Below are positions 1 through 12,400 of a stretch of DNA of 64,000 nucleotides, in pieces. Where the stretch lies: positions 1 through 64,000 of the forward strand of contig QPMI01000457.1 of the NCBI GenBank assembly GCA_004431415.1. Reading direction: 5' to 3'. Within the stretch, counting starts at the first letter, position 1. The number at the start of each line of letters is the position of its first letter. Source of the stretch: Cyanophora paradoxa. Its lineage: Eukaryota; Glaucocystophyceae; Cyanophorales; Cyanophoraceae. The position numbers were made by a program, and so were the translations under genes. The notes beneath the pieces are model-generated. The model did not search any database and was not told the DNA's origin. It saw only the letters and a program-made list of their open reading frames with translations.

Positions 1-2968
1 TTGATCTTGGAGACCTTTTTGCTGTCGCCGGCCTTCTTCGCCTGCTTCTTGTTGTACCGCATCTTCTTCACGCGGTCCCGCAGCGTCGCGATCCGCTCCG
101 TCGCGTCCGCCGCGATCTGCGGCGCGGCGGGGCGGGGCTCAGCGGGGCCCCGCGCGCGGGCTCGAGCTCGCTCGCCTTCTCGAGGGTGTGCTGGATGGAC
201 TTCTTCGCCTCCGACTTCTCCGCCCGCGCCGCCTTGAGGCTCTGCCCCGGCCCCGGCTCTCACAGTCAGCCGCCGAGGACAGAGGACAGAGCGGGCGAGA
301 GGGAGGGGCGCGGGGCGCACGGCCTCGGTCTTGGCCAGCTTCTCCTTCAGCGACTTGATCTTATCCTTGTCGTCCGCGGACCTGCGCCGCCCCGTCTCAG
401 GCGCCGCCCTCCAGCGCTCGCCCGCCGCGGGGGGCCGCGCCTGGCGTCCTTGAGCTGCTTCCGGAGCTCCCTGGCCTCCTTCTTCGCAGCGCAGATCTTC
501 GCCTGCTCCGCCTGCACCGCCTTGGAGAGCTTGCACATCTTTTCCTTGTTCGCCTTGCGCAGCGCCTCGCGCGCCGCCTTTAGCTTGTCTGCGCACACGC
601 CTCAAATTCAATGACTTGATGCGACGAATTTGATCCGGATCGAATTCGAATTCGATCGGGGCGCACCGAGGAGTTCGCTGTTCTTCTCGAAGGTGCCGTT
701 CTCCTTGGCGAGCGCCGCCTCCTTGCGCAGCTCCTCGAGCTTGGCGGCCGCCGCCTTGGCCTTCTCGCGCGCCTCGGCCGCCGCGACCATCGCCCGCTCC
801 GCCGCCTCCTTCATCGCCTTGGTCACGTGGCCCGGGATCTTCTTTTCGGCCTCCTTGTGCTGCTCCCTCCGCTCCTGCTGCAGCTGCGCCGCCACGGACT
901 TCTTCTCCTCCACCTTCTCCTTCGTCGCGTCCAGCTTCTTATCGACCGCCGCCGCCGCCTGCGATCGAAAGCGCGCGCGCAGGGCCCGTCAGCGAGGGGC
1001 TTGCACGGTGACGTAGCGGGACCCCGACCTTCTCGACCTTGGCGAGCTTCTTCTCGAGCTCCTTGCGCTTCTCGTCGGGCATGTCCTTCTTCTCCGCGAG
1101 CTTGAGCTGGTGCTTGAGGAGCTTCTCCTTGTCGCGGAGCCGCTGCTTCTCCTGCTCGAGCTTGGCCGCCTCGCGCTGGGCCGCGGCCGCGTCCAGCCCG
1201 GCCGCCTTGACGTCCTTGGCCGTGATCTTGTCCCCCGTCCCGAGCTTGTCCGCGGGGCCGGCCGCCTTCTTCTCCTCCGCGACCTTCCTCGCCTCGGGGA
1301 CGGTGGCGCCCTTCTTGAGCTCGTCGGAGATCGCCTTGCTCTGCTCCGCCTTCGACTGCGCCTTCTCGATCTTCTTCTCGATCCGCTTCTCGTCGCGGAT
1401 GACCTCCTTCAGCTTCTCCCGCAGCGCCTTGAGCTCCTCCCTCGACGCCCCGTCCTTCTTCTCCTGCCGGGGGGGGCTCAGGCTGGGGCCGAGGGACGGG
1501 GCCGCCCGGCGGCCCCCCCGCACCTGGTTGATCTTGAGCTTGAGCTTCTGCTCCTCGAGGGCGAGCTTCTGCTGGGCCAGCACCAGCTTCGCCTGCTTCA
1601 CGTTCTCGTTCGCGCACTGCACCGCGCACACCTTCAGCGCCTGCGCCCCGGAACCGACCCGGACCCGCCCCGGTCAGCCGCCCACACCCCGCAGCAGGAG
1701 ATGGGGGGAGGGGTGGGAAGGTGGGGGGGGGGGGAAAGGGGGGTACGCTTGCCTTCTCGACCTGCTTCACAGCCTTCACGACCTTGGCCTTCTGCTTCTC
1801 GATCTTCTTCTCAAGCTTCTTGATTTCCTGGGGTACCGGGTTTCGGGCCGGGGGGGGGGGAGGGGGGGGAGGGGGCGGAGGGGTGAAGGAAGGGGGCGAG
1901 CCTTGGGCAGCTTCTTGTTTTCCTTCTGCTGGGGGCGTCGGCCGCCGCGGGGAAAGGAAACGAAAGGAAAGGAAAGGAAAGAGAGGGGGCACCTTGGCCC
2001 TCTCGACCCTCGCCTTGAGCTTCTCGAGGACCTGCGCGGGCGGCGGGGCTCGGCCCCGGCCGGCCAAAGGCGCCCGCGCCGCACGCCCAGCGCACCTTGT
2101 CTGCCGCCTTCTTCTCGGTCTTGCGTATGCGGGGTCCGACGGTCGGCGGGGCGGGCGAGGCGGACGGCAGAGGGGGGCGGGGCGGGCACCGGCTTGGTCC
2201 GGTCGCTCTCAGCTTTAGTCCGGTCGGTCTGAGCTTTGGTCCGGTCGGTCTGAGCTTGGCGGCATACGAGCTTCTTCTCGATCTGCTTCTTCTCCTTCCT
2301 GCACTCCCGCGAAGACTGCGCGGCCGGGGCGGGGGGCGCGCTCCGTGAGCCCGGCGGCGCTCGGGCGGGCGGGGCGAAGGCGCCCGCCCTCGGGGGGGCC
2401 AGAGGCGGCGCACCCGCTTCATGTCCCGAAGCTTCTCGCTCAGGCTGGCGATCTGCGCGGGGGCGAGTCCGGCGCCGTCAGCGCGGGCCCGGCGGGGCGG
2501 CGCGGGGCGCGGGGCGGCCCCGGGGCGGCCGGCGCGGCGTAGCGCGCGGGTACCTTCGCGTTCGCTGCCTTCAGGTCGCGCTCCAGTATGAGCTCCTTGT
2601 AGACCTGCGGGAGGCGCCCGGCGCAGTGGGCCCCGAGCGAGAGCAGCGCCGGCCGCGCCGCGCGGGCGCCGGGGAGGCAGGGCCCGGCACCTTCTTGACG
2701 GCCTCGCGCATCAAGAAGTCGTCCATCTTCATCGGCTTGACGTCCGTCGAGAACTGCGCGGTGCGGCGCAGGTCAGCGACTCGGCGCCGCGCGTGGTCTG
2801 CGGCCGCCTGATGTACAGAGCTGCGCTAACCTTGGTCTCGCTCGAGGAAGAGCCCGAGGACTTGCCCATAACGAAGCTATCGCTGGACGAGCTCTTGGCC
2901 TTGCTCTCTGACTTGGTCTCCGACTTCTCGGGCTTGCCCGAGAGCCATGACGGCGCTTCGTCTGACAT
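1..2968 (-). CDS. Lys/Ala/Glu-rich coiled-coil protein (3' end outside window)
   Basis: Function not recognised. The start is an ATG at 2968 (MSDEAPSWLSGKPEKSE), followed by a Ser/Lys-rich stretch. Successive helical exons come next, including STDVKPMKMDDFLMREAVKK near 2700-2755, VLEKLKARVERAK near 2000, QEIKKLEKKIEKQKAK near 1780-1830, a long one at about 1010-1630 (LAQQKLALEEQKLKLK, then EELKALREKLKEVIRDEK), and others near 610-915 and 450-600. Heptad-like Leu/Lys/Glu spacing predicts coiled coil almost throughout, with no catalytic domain. Exons are separated by GC-rich introns with GT-AG ends, many with pure-G (sense pure-C) tracts. The gene runs off the left edge, so its C terminus is unknown. 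It is divergently paired with another Lys-rich coiled-coil gene to its right, which suggests but does not prove a related structural role. Confidence 0.6.
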
Positions 2969-3340
2969 GGCTCTGCGTGCTACGCCCGCGCCGGACGGTT
3001 CGTGCCCCGGCGGCCGGTCGGTCGCTGCCTCGGCGCTGACGCGCTGATAGCCTACACGGCCGCCACGGATGCGGCGAACGAGGCCGCTCTACGAGCTCCC
3101 TAGGAGCAGAGAGGGGCCCGTGAACAGCGACCTACTGCCGGAGACCGGTTGATGAAGGTCTCTACGAGGCCGGTACCCCCCTTCCGTGTGTATCAGCGGC
3201 TGCTCCGAAGCACCTCGCCTCGTCTGCGCGTCTCTGTGCCGCGATGGTTCGTGCCGCCGGTCTCCTTCCATCCGCGACGGCATTCTGCACTCGGTCGCCG
3301 AGGCCTGACGACGCGGCGCAGGGCAACGGCCAGACGCGGG
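2969..3340. promoter_or_regulatory. Divergent intergenic region between two coiled-coil genes
   Basis: No convincing coding exon seen. It lies between two start codons facing away from each other and presumably holds both promoters and 5' UTRs. I see no TATA box or repeat I would defend. Confidence 0.35.
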
Positions 3341-6300
3341 ATGTCGCCGTGCGGGAGGTCGGCAGGGTGCGTCTCATGTCCTCCATGGATCCGTCTAGGC
3401 CCACTCGGCCCTCCGGCTCGCCGGCGACGCTGGCCGGTGTTGACCAGGGCCGCCGCTTACCATGGCGCCGCGCGGCGCGCCCGGCAGGTGTTCAGCGATA
3501 ATGAGGCGCATCTGGACAGCGTTCGGTCCCAGCTGAAGGACGCCCTTGCGACGCTGCGGAACCTGAAGGACCAGGTGCCGCCGCCTCCCGCCCGCCCGCC
3601 CCGACACCGCCGGGCAACCCCCGGCGTGCCCCACCGCCCTCATAGATGCCAAATGCGCCGCCCTGGCGCGTCAAAGAGCCCCCAGCGTGTCCGGGGCCCG
3701 CCGGGCCGCCCGCCCGCCGCCGCACACGCCGGCGGCACGCTGACGGACGCCCGCGCCCGCCCCGCAGGTCGCAGCGGCGCGGAAGGAGGTGCGAAGCGCT
3801 GCGCCGGCGCGGTTGGCGGCGGCTGACCCGGGCGGGGGTGCAGCTGGAGGACGCCAAGTCGGGCAAGGCGGTGCCGGGCATGGCGGACATCCAGGCCAAG
3901 TGCGAGGCGCAGATGAAGGCCGCCCAGGCCCGGGTGCGCCCCGCCCCGCCCGGCCGCAGGCCCCAGCGCCGCGCCTGAGCCGCGCCCCACCCGCCCGCCC
4001 GCCCGCCCGCCCCGCAGCTCGCCGAGCTCGAGCAGCGCGCCGCCATCCTCAAGGCGCGCCCGCCCGCCCCGCCCCGCCCCGCCCCGCGCCCGGCGCCTCT
4101 GAGCGGGCGGGCGGGCGACGCAGAAAACGGTGGAGGTGCGGACGAAGGCGATGAAGCCGATCCGCGCCGGCCTCAAGCTCATGAACATGGAGAAGAACGC
4201 GATGCACAAGTGCGGCCGGCGCGGGCGGCGCTCGGGGCCGGGCGCCCGGCCTCCCGCGGGGCCCTGAGGCGGGCGGCAGGTCGCTGAAGGACGTGGTCAA
4301 GTTCCAGGACATGCTCCGCGACATGCTCAAGCAGTCCCAGGCCCGCCCCGCCCCCCCTCTAGGGCGCCCCGGGCTCACCTCGGGGCCGCCAGGTGGTGGA
4401 GTCGCGCCTCAAGGCGGCCCTCGAGATCAACGCCAAGCTCCGCGTCCGCCCCTGCGCCCGCCCGCCCCCCCCGCTCGGATCGGGTCCGATGTGAGCGCCG
4501 GGGGCGCACGCGCGCAGGCCGGGGGCCAGGTCCACGAGGAGAAGCTCAAGGAGGCGATGTCGAAGCTCGCGTCGGCGCAGGCCGCCCTCGACAAGGCCCG
4601 CGCCGAGGTCGAGAAGATGGACGTGCGTCTCCACCGAAGGGGCGGGCCCCGCCGTGCGCGCCTGACGCCCGCAGCAGAAGTCGTGCCTGGGGGACCTGCG
4701 CGAGCTCCAGGGGCGCAAGCTCGCCGACGCCAGCGACAAGTTCAAGAGCGCCAAGTTCAACGTGCGCTGTACCCCCCGCCCGCCCGCTCCTCCGCCGCGC
4801 TCCGCGCCTCTGTGGTCTGATGCGCGGGGCCGGGCAGCTGAGCGCGCACCTGGAGTACGTGAAGGCGCTGCAGGAGGAGCGCGAGCGCATCAAGACGCAG
4901 CTCAAGGCCCTCAAGGCCAAGGTAAATCTTAGAGATACCAGGCCGCCTCGGACGGGACGGAATGGAGCTGACGGGACCGGCAGGTGGACAAGTACAACGC
5001 GGAGCAGCGGAAGCTGCACAAGATCCTCGTCGCGAAGGAGAAGGCCGCTAAGGAGTTCGCCAAGCTCAAGGAGTCCCGCCTCAAGGCCACCTTCAAGAAG
5101 GTCCCTCTCTCCCCGATCTTCGTCTCTGCGGGATTTGATCCCGGGGTCGAACGCGCGCGCAGCTGATGTCGAAGTACAAGGCCGAGAAGGGCGTCTCGCT
5201 GAAGAAGATGAAGGAGCTGGCGCGCAAGGCCGCCCTCGCCACCGAGGAGAAGGACGAGACCGAGCGCAAGCTCAAGCTCAAGACCAAGTTCATCAAGGTG
5301 CGGCCGCCCCACCCCCCCGCCCACTCCGTCGTCGCCCGGCTGACGGCGGCGGCGGCGGCGGCGCGGCAGCTGGCGACGGGCGGCTCGGACGACGACTTCG
5401 AGGAGGAAGGGGACGACTCCAAGGGCAAGTCCAAGGGCAAGGGCAAGGCCGACAAGGCCGGCAAGGACAAGCTGGGGACCTCCAAGGTCAAGACGGCGGT
5501 CTCGCCCAAGTCGCTGGAGCTGCTCAAGCGCGCCCTCCAGAAGGCCGTCGCCAACAAGCTCGTGAGCGAGAAGACGGGCAAGCTCCTCAAGGCGATGTAC
5601 AACAAGATGGCGGCCAAGGGCGCCGTCGGCGGGCGTTCGCTGGCCCTCTTCAAGCAGGCCCTCTCCAAGGCCGTCGACGCGCACCTCTACCGCGACGAGA
5701 CCGCCAGCGACATCGCCAACGTGCGCGCGTCGCGCCGCGCCCCCTCCTCCCCCCTCAACTCACCGGCCGCGTGGCCGCAGACGCTGAACCGCATCGAGTC
5801 GCGCATCAAGGCCAAGGCCGCGGCGCCCGCCAAGGTGCGCGCGCGCGCGCGGAGGGGCCGGCCGGCCGCCGGGCCGCGCGAGAGCTGACGGCGCGGGCGC
5901 TCGCAGCACGTGGACGACGCGACGCAGAAGGCGGCGCTGGCGGACGCCGATGACGGGCACGGCCACGCGCCCTTCGCCGCCGCCGCCGCCGCGCGCCTCG
6001 ACGACGACGTGCGCCCCGCCCGCCCGGCGCCGCCCGCCCCGCCCGGCGCCGCCCCGGCCGAGGCGCGCGCTGCAGGTGAACGCTGTGGCGGACGAGGACG
6101 GCAGCGGCGAGGCCGAGGGCGAGGGCGAGGGCGAGGGTGAGGGCGGTGACTCGAAGGAGGACGCCGCCGACGCCGCCGAGACCGAGGACACCGCGCGCGT
6201 GCGCCTCGTACCCCCGCCCCCTCCTTCCCCCCCCCTCCCCGGGCTCAGGTGAGGGGCGCAGGCCTTCGGGGGCATCGAGGCGCTGGAGGGCCACGTGGAG

Positions 6301-6856
6301 GGGGCGCTGCAGGCCGTCGAGGGCCTCAAGGCCGCCGCCGCCGCCCTCGGGCCGGCCCTCATGGCGCGTCCCCGCCCCCGCCCCCGCCCGCCCGCTCGCC
6401 TCTGACGACGTCGCCGCCGCGCAGGCGCGCTACGGGCACGGCGTCGCCGCCGCGAAGCACGTCGAGGACGACGGGCAGATCCTCCTCGCCGAGGCCAAGC
6501 CCGGCCCCGCCCCCTCCGCCCCCGCTGCCGCGAAGCCCCCCGCGGGGAAGCCGGCGGCCCCCGCGCCGGCGCCGGCGGCGACGTCGAAGGACCCGGACGT
6601 GGGCCCCGACGAGGAGGTCGTGGAGGAGCGGCTCGACGCCGACGCGCCGGCCGTCGAGGAGCGCGCCTACACCGCCTACAGCGCCGCCGCTGATGCCGAG
6701 CACTTCGGCGGGGAGGGCGACGCGGCGGACGCCGACGGGCACCTCCTCGACGCCGACGCCTCGGGCATGGGCCTGCACCCCGCCGACGACGCCCTCGTCG
6801 GCCACGGCGCCGCCGGCGCCGGCGCCGAGGCCGTCTGCGGCTGCCCCTTCTGCTGA
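3341..6856 (+). CDS. Lys/Ala-rich coiled-coil protein with acidic C-terminal third
   Basis: Function not recognised. About fifteen short exons encode helical Lys/Glu/Ala-rich sequence: NEAHLDSVRSQLKDALATL near 3500-3570, LEDAKSGKAVPGMADIQ near 3850, KTVEVRTKAMKPIRAGLKLM near 4125, HEEKLKEAMSKLASAQAALD near 4535-4600, VKALQEERERIKTQLKALK near 4860-4920, and a long exon at about 5360-5720 with GKSKGKGKADKAGKDK and VSPKSLELLKRALQKAV. The last part (5910-6856) turns acidic and Ala-rich (GEGEGEGEGEGGDSKEDAAD) and ends in CGCPFC before TGA at 6854-6856. Introns are short and C-rich. The start is uncertain: ATG at 3341 is in frame with the first clear helical exon at 3489, but a short upstream exon is possible. 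Composition matches its divergent neighbour at 1-2968. A cytoskeletal or scaffold role would be a guess. Confidence 0.6.
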
Positions 6857-7071
6857 GCGCGCCCCGGCCCCGGCCCCGGCCCCGCGGCCCCGCGCCGCAT
6901 GTGTACACCGTTCCGCGCCCTGTGCTAGTGCGCCCCGCACAGTCGCGTGTCGCTAGTCCTTTTGAAATGTATGCTATCGAACTATTGGTCTACACGAAGG
7001 CGTAGCCGCAGTGGACGCGCAGGCGCCTCCTCTTCTCCGCCTCCGAGCCCCCCGCCTGCATGCGTCCAGCA

Positions 7072-8428
7072 TCAGAAACACTTGCGGAGGAGGGCGGGGC
7101 GGGCGGGGCCGGGGCGGACGGGGAGGGCGTAGTGGGCGAGGAGGGCGTCCAGCTGCGGGCCCGTGAGCCGCTCGAAGTCCCCCCGGCTCCTCACCGCCAC
7201 CGGCGGCGCCTCCCCCTGGCCCGCCCTCAGCACTGGCGGGGCGGGCCGGTGGGGAGGGTGGGGGGGAGGGGCACGGCGGCGTTGGAGACGGGGAGGAGCG
7301 GGGCCGCCGAGCCGTCCTGGCAGTCCTTGTTGTAGCCCCGCTGCAGCAGCCACCGCAGGCCCGCAACCTGTACCCCCCCCGGATCACTCTCCAGAAGGGA
7401 AAGGGGGGCGCGGCGGGGGCGCGGGGCGGACCTCGCCGCGGAGGGCGGCGGCGGTCTGGTGGAGCTCGGCGCGCACGTACTGCACGTGCCGCTCCACCGC
7501 CGCCTCCGCCGCCCGCGCCAGCGCCCCCGCCTCCGCCTGCCCGCCGCCGAGCCCGCCGGCGCGGCCGGCGCCGCGGCCGCGTGCGGCTGCGCGTCGCGGG
7601 GCGCTGGGGCGGGGCGGGTTGGCTGCTGTGGCTGCTGCGGCTGCGGCTGCTGGGCCGCGGGGCGGGCGGCCTCGTGCTGGCGGGCGCGCGCGCTCTCCGC
7701 GGCCATCGCCTCCGCCTGCTCGGCCACGAGGGAGAGCCACATGCGCACGAAGTGCTCCGGCTGCGCCCCGCGGAACGAGAGCTGCGGCGCCGGCGCCCGC
7801 GGATGAAGACCACCACGGTCGGCACCGACGAGACCTGCCGCCGGTGCCGCCGGCTCAGGCGCCGCTCGGGCGGCGCTCGGGCGCCGCGCGCGCGCGCGCG
7901 GGGCTAGCGGGGCGGGCGCACGTCGAGCTCGAGCTCCTGCAGGGCCCCGGCGAGCTGGGAATTGTCGATGTTGAGCTTGGCGAGCCGGATGGGCGCCCCA
8001 GCGTGCGCCGTGACGTGCTTCTCGAGCAGCGGCGTCAGGCGCTTGCACGGCCCGCACCAGTCCGCGTAGACGTCCACGGCGACGGGGAAGGAGTGCGAGT
8101 CGCGCAACACCGCCGCGTCCAACTCGCGAACGCTCCGCACTTCCACCACATGGCCGCCGCTCGGCGGCTGCGCCGGCGTCGCGGAAAGAGCGCGTGTGTG
8201 CTGGCGCGCGCAGGCAGGCCGGAGGGAGCCACTGCCGGCGAAGGCCTTGGTCGGCAGAGAATGAGAGAGCTCAGCGGCCGGCGCAGCGCCCTGCTGGAGC
8301 TGGAGCGAGCGGCTGGCAGAGGCCGGCCGGGGCAGCGCCGGCCCCGAAGCATGTTGCAGCTGAACGAGCGAACTCACCGCCTTTCGCGGGGCCACGCGCG
8401 AGACCAGCCAAGAACCTCGGCGGATCAT
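7072..8428 (-). CDS. Organelle-targeted thioredoxin-domain protein
   Basis: The first exon (about 7905-8428) starts MIRRGSWLVSRVAPRKAV, an Arg/Ser/Ala-rich acid-poor presequence typical of mitochondrial or plastid import. A thioredoxin fold follows with the redox motif YADWCGPCKRLTPLLE (about 8025-8075) and LAKLNIDNSQLAGALQELELDV. Exon 2 continues with SSVPTVVVFIRG, where VPTV supplies the conserved cis-Pro region, and then FRGAQPEHFVRMWLS. After a Gln/Ala/Pro linker come AGLRWLLQRGYNKDCQDG and a last exon, FERLTGPQLDALLAHYALP, ending LLRKCF with TGA at 7072-7074. Two intact Cys in WCGPC imply disulfide reductase activity in an organelle. The C-terminal part resembles no domain I can name firmly; a SAP-like helix pair is possible. 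Divergent from eIF1, 128 bp between start codons. Confidence 0.8.
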
Positions 8429-8556
8429 CAGGCCGCGTGCGTGTGTACCCAGCCACTCCCAACTCTGTAACCCCCCTTCACGCCTCCAGCTCTCTCCGCC
8501 GCCAGGCCACCAGCGCCCCCACAGCCAGCGGCGTTTCGACCGAGTACTTCAGCTTA

Positions 8557-9156
8557 ATGAGCAGTGAGCCCTTTTCCGCCGCGGGAGCGCTGCAAGTCGC
8601 GTTCAAACCGCTCACATCCGCGCTCGCTCATCGCAGTTGAAAACCTTAAGAAGGTTGATCCTTTCGCGGAGGCAACTGATGATTCTGGCGTAAAGACCAA
8701 CAACCCGGTGCACATCCGCATCCAGCAGGTTCGGCTCACCCATTCGCACCCGAGTACTCAGCCCACTGACTCGCGACCATCGCATTCGCGGCTTCCGTAG
8801 CGTGCTGGTAAGAAGAGCATCACCACAGTGCAGGGTCTTCCCGAGGAGCTTGACTTCAAGCTCGTCCTGAAGGCCTTCAAGAAGGTGCGATTGCTCGGCG
8901 TCCTCGGACGGCGATCGTCACTCACCACCATCTTTCGCGTCACCTTCTGCAGCAATTTAACTGCAACGGGACGGTCGTGGAGGACGAGGAGTTGGGAGAG
9001 GTACTTCAGCTCTCTGGAGACCAGCGCGAGAACATTGCCCGGTTCCTGATCGACGAGGAGATTTGCGAGAAGGCCAACATCAAGGTGCGATCAGACATTG
9101 AAGCGCGACACGTCCTCTCGCCGCTCACGACCCGTTCGCAGGTCCACGGCTTCTAA
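8557..9156 (+). CDS. EIF1: Translation initiation factor eIF1 (SUI1), five exons
   Basis: This factor of the 43S pre-initiation complex controls start-codon fidelity. Exons traced: 8557-8563, 8637-8728, 8801-8884, 8953-9084, 9142-9156, giving 109 aa, the usual family length. The first exon is only ATGAGCA. Joined to exon 2 it yields MSIENLKKVDPFA, almost the yeast start. Family motifs follow: NNPVHIRIQQ, then RAGKKSITTVQGLPEELD, then FNCNGTVVEDEELGEVLQLS, GDQRENIARFL, and the final KVHGF encoded in a 15-nt last exon. All introns are GT-AG (donors gtgagc, gttcgg, gtgcga, gtgcga). The near-perfect family match makes this the best anchor for splice rules in the window. Confidence 0.97.
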
Positions 9157-9458
9157 GCGGGGACTCAGTCCTCGGTGGGCGATCTGCGACCTAGATCGCT
9201 AGAGCGAGCGAGTAGTTAGCGAGCGAGCAACTGTCTTCACCTTAGTTTCCTTTTTCAAGGCGCAGGCTTGCGCAGGTGTCTATGTGTGTTCTGCGCCGCC
9301 AGGAATGGCGCCGCAGGCACTCAGCAGCAGTCTCTTTCTCCGCTTTTCTCCATGTACAGGCTCCGGTCTAGTTAATTTCAGATTTCGCCCAGAAAAGCCG
9401 TCGTTCCACACGCGGGATGGGGTGGGCGGGGCGCGGGCCGGGTCTCGGCCTGCCGGCG
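9157..9458. other. Convergent 3' intergenic region
   Basis: Lies between the eIF1 stop and the ABC transporter stop. It is less GC-rich than the genes and contains a gagcgag-type short repeat near 9200-9225. No gene seen. Confidence 0.4.
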
Positions 9459-12400
9459 CTAGGAAGCGGCCTGCTGGAGGGCTGAGAGGCGGGAGGACGG
9501 ATCGGCGAGCAGCGCGGCGGGCGTCCCCAGCTCCGCGATCCGACCGCCGTCCAGCACCTGCGGTCGACAAGAGTCGGTACGGTTCCGACTTCGAATTTGA
9601 TCTCAACAAAGAGAGACGGGGCCGGTCCGGCGCACGAGGAGTCGGTCGCAGGCGAGGACGGCGCCGAGGCGGTGGGCGACGACCAGGCAGGTGGTGCCGG
9701 CGAGGGCCGGCGAGCCCAGGACGGCCGTCACCCGCGCCTCCGTCCCCGCGTCCACGTTCGCCGTCGCCTCGTCCAGCACCAGCACCCGCGGCTGCGCGCG
9801 GCGCCGGCGCTCACGAGGGGGCGCGCGGGGCGGGCCGGGGCGGGGGGCGGGGCGCCTCGCCTTGCGGAGGAGGGCGCGGGCGAGGCAGACGAGCTGCCGC
9901 TCGCCAACGGAGAGGTTCGAGCCGGCCTCGGCGACCTCGCTCTGCGGGGAGACGGAGGCGAGCCCGACGGCGGCCAGCGCCCCCCGCAGGGCCGCCTCCC
10001 CGTGCAGGCCCCCCGGGTCCAGGTTCTCCCCCACCGTCCCGCTCCACAGGAAGGGCTCTGCAGGCCGTGAGGGGCCGGGCGGGAGAGGCCGCGCAGGGGT
10101 ACGGGCGCGCGCCCTGGGGCAGGATGGCGAGGGCGGAGCGCAGGGCGGGGAGGGGTACGGCGGCGACGTCCAGCCCGTCCACCGCCACGCGGCCGGCTGC
10201 GGGGGGTACCGCCCGCAGGAGGGACGCCGCGAGGGTCGACTTGCCGGCCCCTGCGGGGGTACGGGTACCGGTCAGATTGGAAGAGAGGGGGTACGGGGTT
10301 CGCGCGCCGGTGCGGCCGACGACGCCGAGGCGCTCGCCCGGGCGGACGGCGAGCGAGAAGTCGCGGAGGGCCGGCGCGGGTGTACCCCGGTACTGCACGG
10401 CGAGGCCCTCGAAGGAGAGGGCCCCCTTGAGAGGCCACCCGGGGGGCGGGGGGGCCGCCCCCGCGGGGATACCCTCCTCGGGGGCCACGTCGCTGTACGC
10501 CAGCACGCGCTCGACCGAGACCTGGAGGGGGAGAGTGAGGCGCCGGGGGGTACGGGCCGCGCGGCGGGGTAGGCGCCATCTCCTTCTCGAGCTGGGTGAA
10601 GGACGTCACGAGGCCCGAGAGGAGGCCCGTCACCCTGCGCGGGGGCGTCAGGGGGTACAAGCTTTACACATAGAGGGGCGCGGACGGGAGGGCGTAGGCG
10701 AGGGCGAGGCCGACGAGGGCGGGGTGCTTGCCGGCCGGGGAGAGCTGGTGCTCGAGGACGGCGCTGAAGGCGACGGCTGCGGCGACGGCCACGCCCAGGC
10801 ACTGCAGCCGGAACCCGAGCCAGGCGCCCACCGCCTGCCCCGCGAAGTTCGCCCGCTGGTGCGTCTGCATCGAGCTCAGACTCGGCTCAGACTGAGACTT
10901 GGACTCGGGCTCAGGCGAGGCGCGCCTCGAGCAGGGCCTCGTTCTCGCGGCGGAAGCGGCCGGCGGCGCCGAAGGCCCGCACCGTCCACGCCCCGCTCAG
11001 CGTCTCTGCCCGGCCCCGCCCCGGGCTCAGAGGGCGGACGGCGAGCGGGGAGGAAGCTGTGGAAAACGGCGTACCCGAGAGGTGGGCGTAGATGGGGGAG
11101 CGGGTGAGCCCCTCGAGGCGCCGCACCTCCCGCGACGAGCGCCGGTACCGCCTCTGCGATCAAATTCGAGATCAAATCCTAGAGAGAGGAGAAAGGAGGG
11201 GGGATCAGCGGGCCTGGATGAGGTAGTAGGCGGCTGCGAGGGGCAGGAGCGCCGTCGCGAAGAGGGGCGTCGCCACGCAGAGCACCGAGAGCGTCCCCGC
11301 CAGGCTGCGGGGGGTAAGCAGAAGAGAGGGGGGTACGGTACGCCTAGTAGGGCGGGGGGTCGGGGGCGGGCGGGCCTCCAGAGGTTCGCGATGAAGATGT
11401 TGGCGATGAAGGGCAGCGAGTCGTCCACCACCGCCTCGTCCGCGCTGCGGGCCGCAGAGACGTAGCCTGCGGGTGAGCGGGGGAGGGAGGGAAGAGGGCA
11501 GGGGCAGGGGGGCGCCTGAAGCGGTTGACGATGCGGCCGACGGGGTTCGCCTCGAAGAACGCTGGGCGGGGGATCGGCTCAGGGGGGTACAGGAGGGCAA
11601 GCGGAGGGGGGCGGGCACCGAAGGGGGCGGCGAAGACGCGGCGGAGGAGCGTCTCGTGGACGACGCGCGCCGCCCGCATGCCCCCCACCGCGAACGAGTA
11701 CGCACGCGCCTGCCCCCGAGGAGGGTCAAGGGGAGAGGGCGGGGCGGAGGGCCGGGGAGAAAGGGCGGGAGAAGGGGCGGGCCAGGGTGACGAGGGAGTT
11801 GAGGCCCGCGAGGCCCGCGAAGACGCTCAGGTAGTACCTGAGGGGGGGGGGGGAGTTGGGTCAGACTGCGCGGGGCGGGGGGCTGAGGGGCTGGTGGGGT
11901 GGGGACCGGTCGGCGGCGGGGGAGCCGTCGGTGCGGGCGACCCAGTAGGCGAGCCACGCGTCCGTCCCGTTCCGCGACCCCTGCGCCCCTTCAGCAAAGC
12001 AGAGATAGAGCAAAGCAAAGCGAAGGGGGGCGCCTGCATGGCGGTCATGGAGAGGGCGACGAGAGCCGCCACGGGGAGGCCCACTGCCCGCAGGTAGCGG
12101 GCGTACGACGACGCCGCGAGCGCCCCCCGCCTGGGGGGAGGGTGGGTGGGTGGAGAGGGAGGGGGAGGGAGGGGACGGGGGACGGGGGAGGGGCGCACCG
12201 GCGCTCCTCGTCCTCTGTGAGGGCCCCCGCGGCGCCGGCGTCGGCCAGGGGATTCTTTGGCGATGCTGCATTCTCCGCCTCCTCCTGGATGGGGGGCGGG
12301 GAGGCCGGGGGCGACGAGCTCGAGCCGCCCGAGCGCGCGTCGAAGAACTCATCTTCCTCCCCCTCCCCGCTTCCGTCCTCGCTCCCGTACCCCTGCGAGG

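Noticed and set aside
3395-4209. Minus-strand open frames opposite the second coiled-coil gene
   Set aside because: They are antisense to clear Lys-rich helical exons and have the Arg/Gly/Ala composition of shadows.
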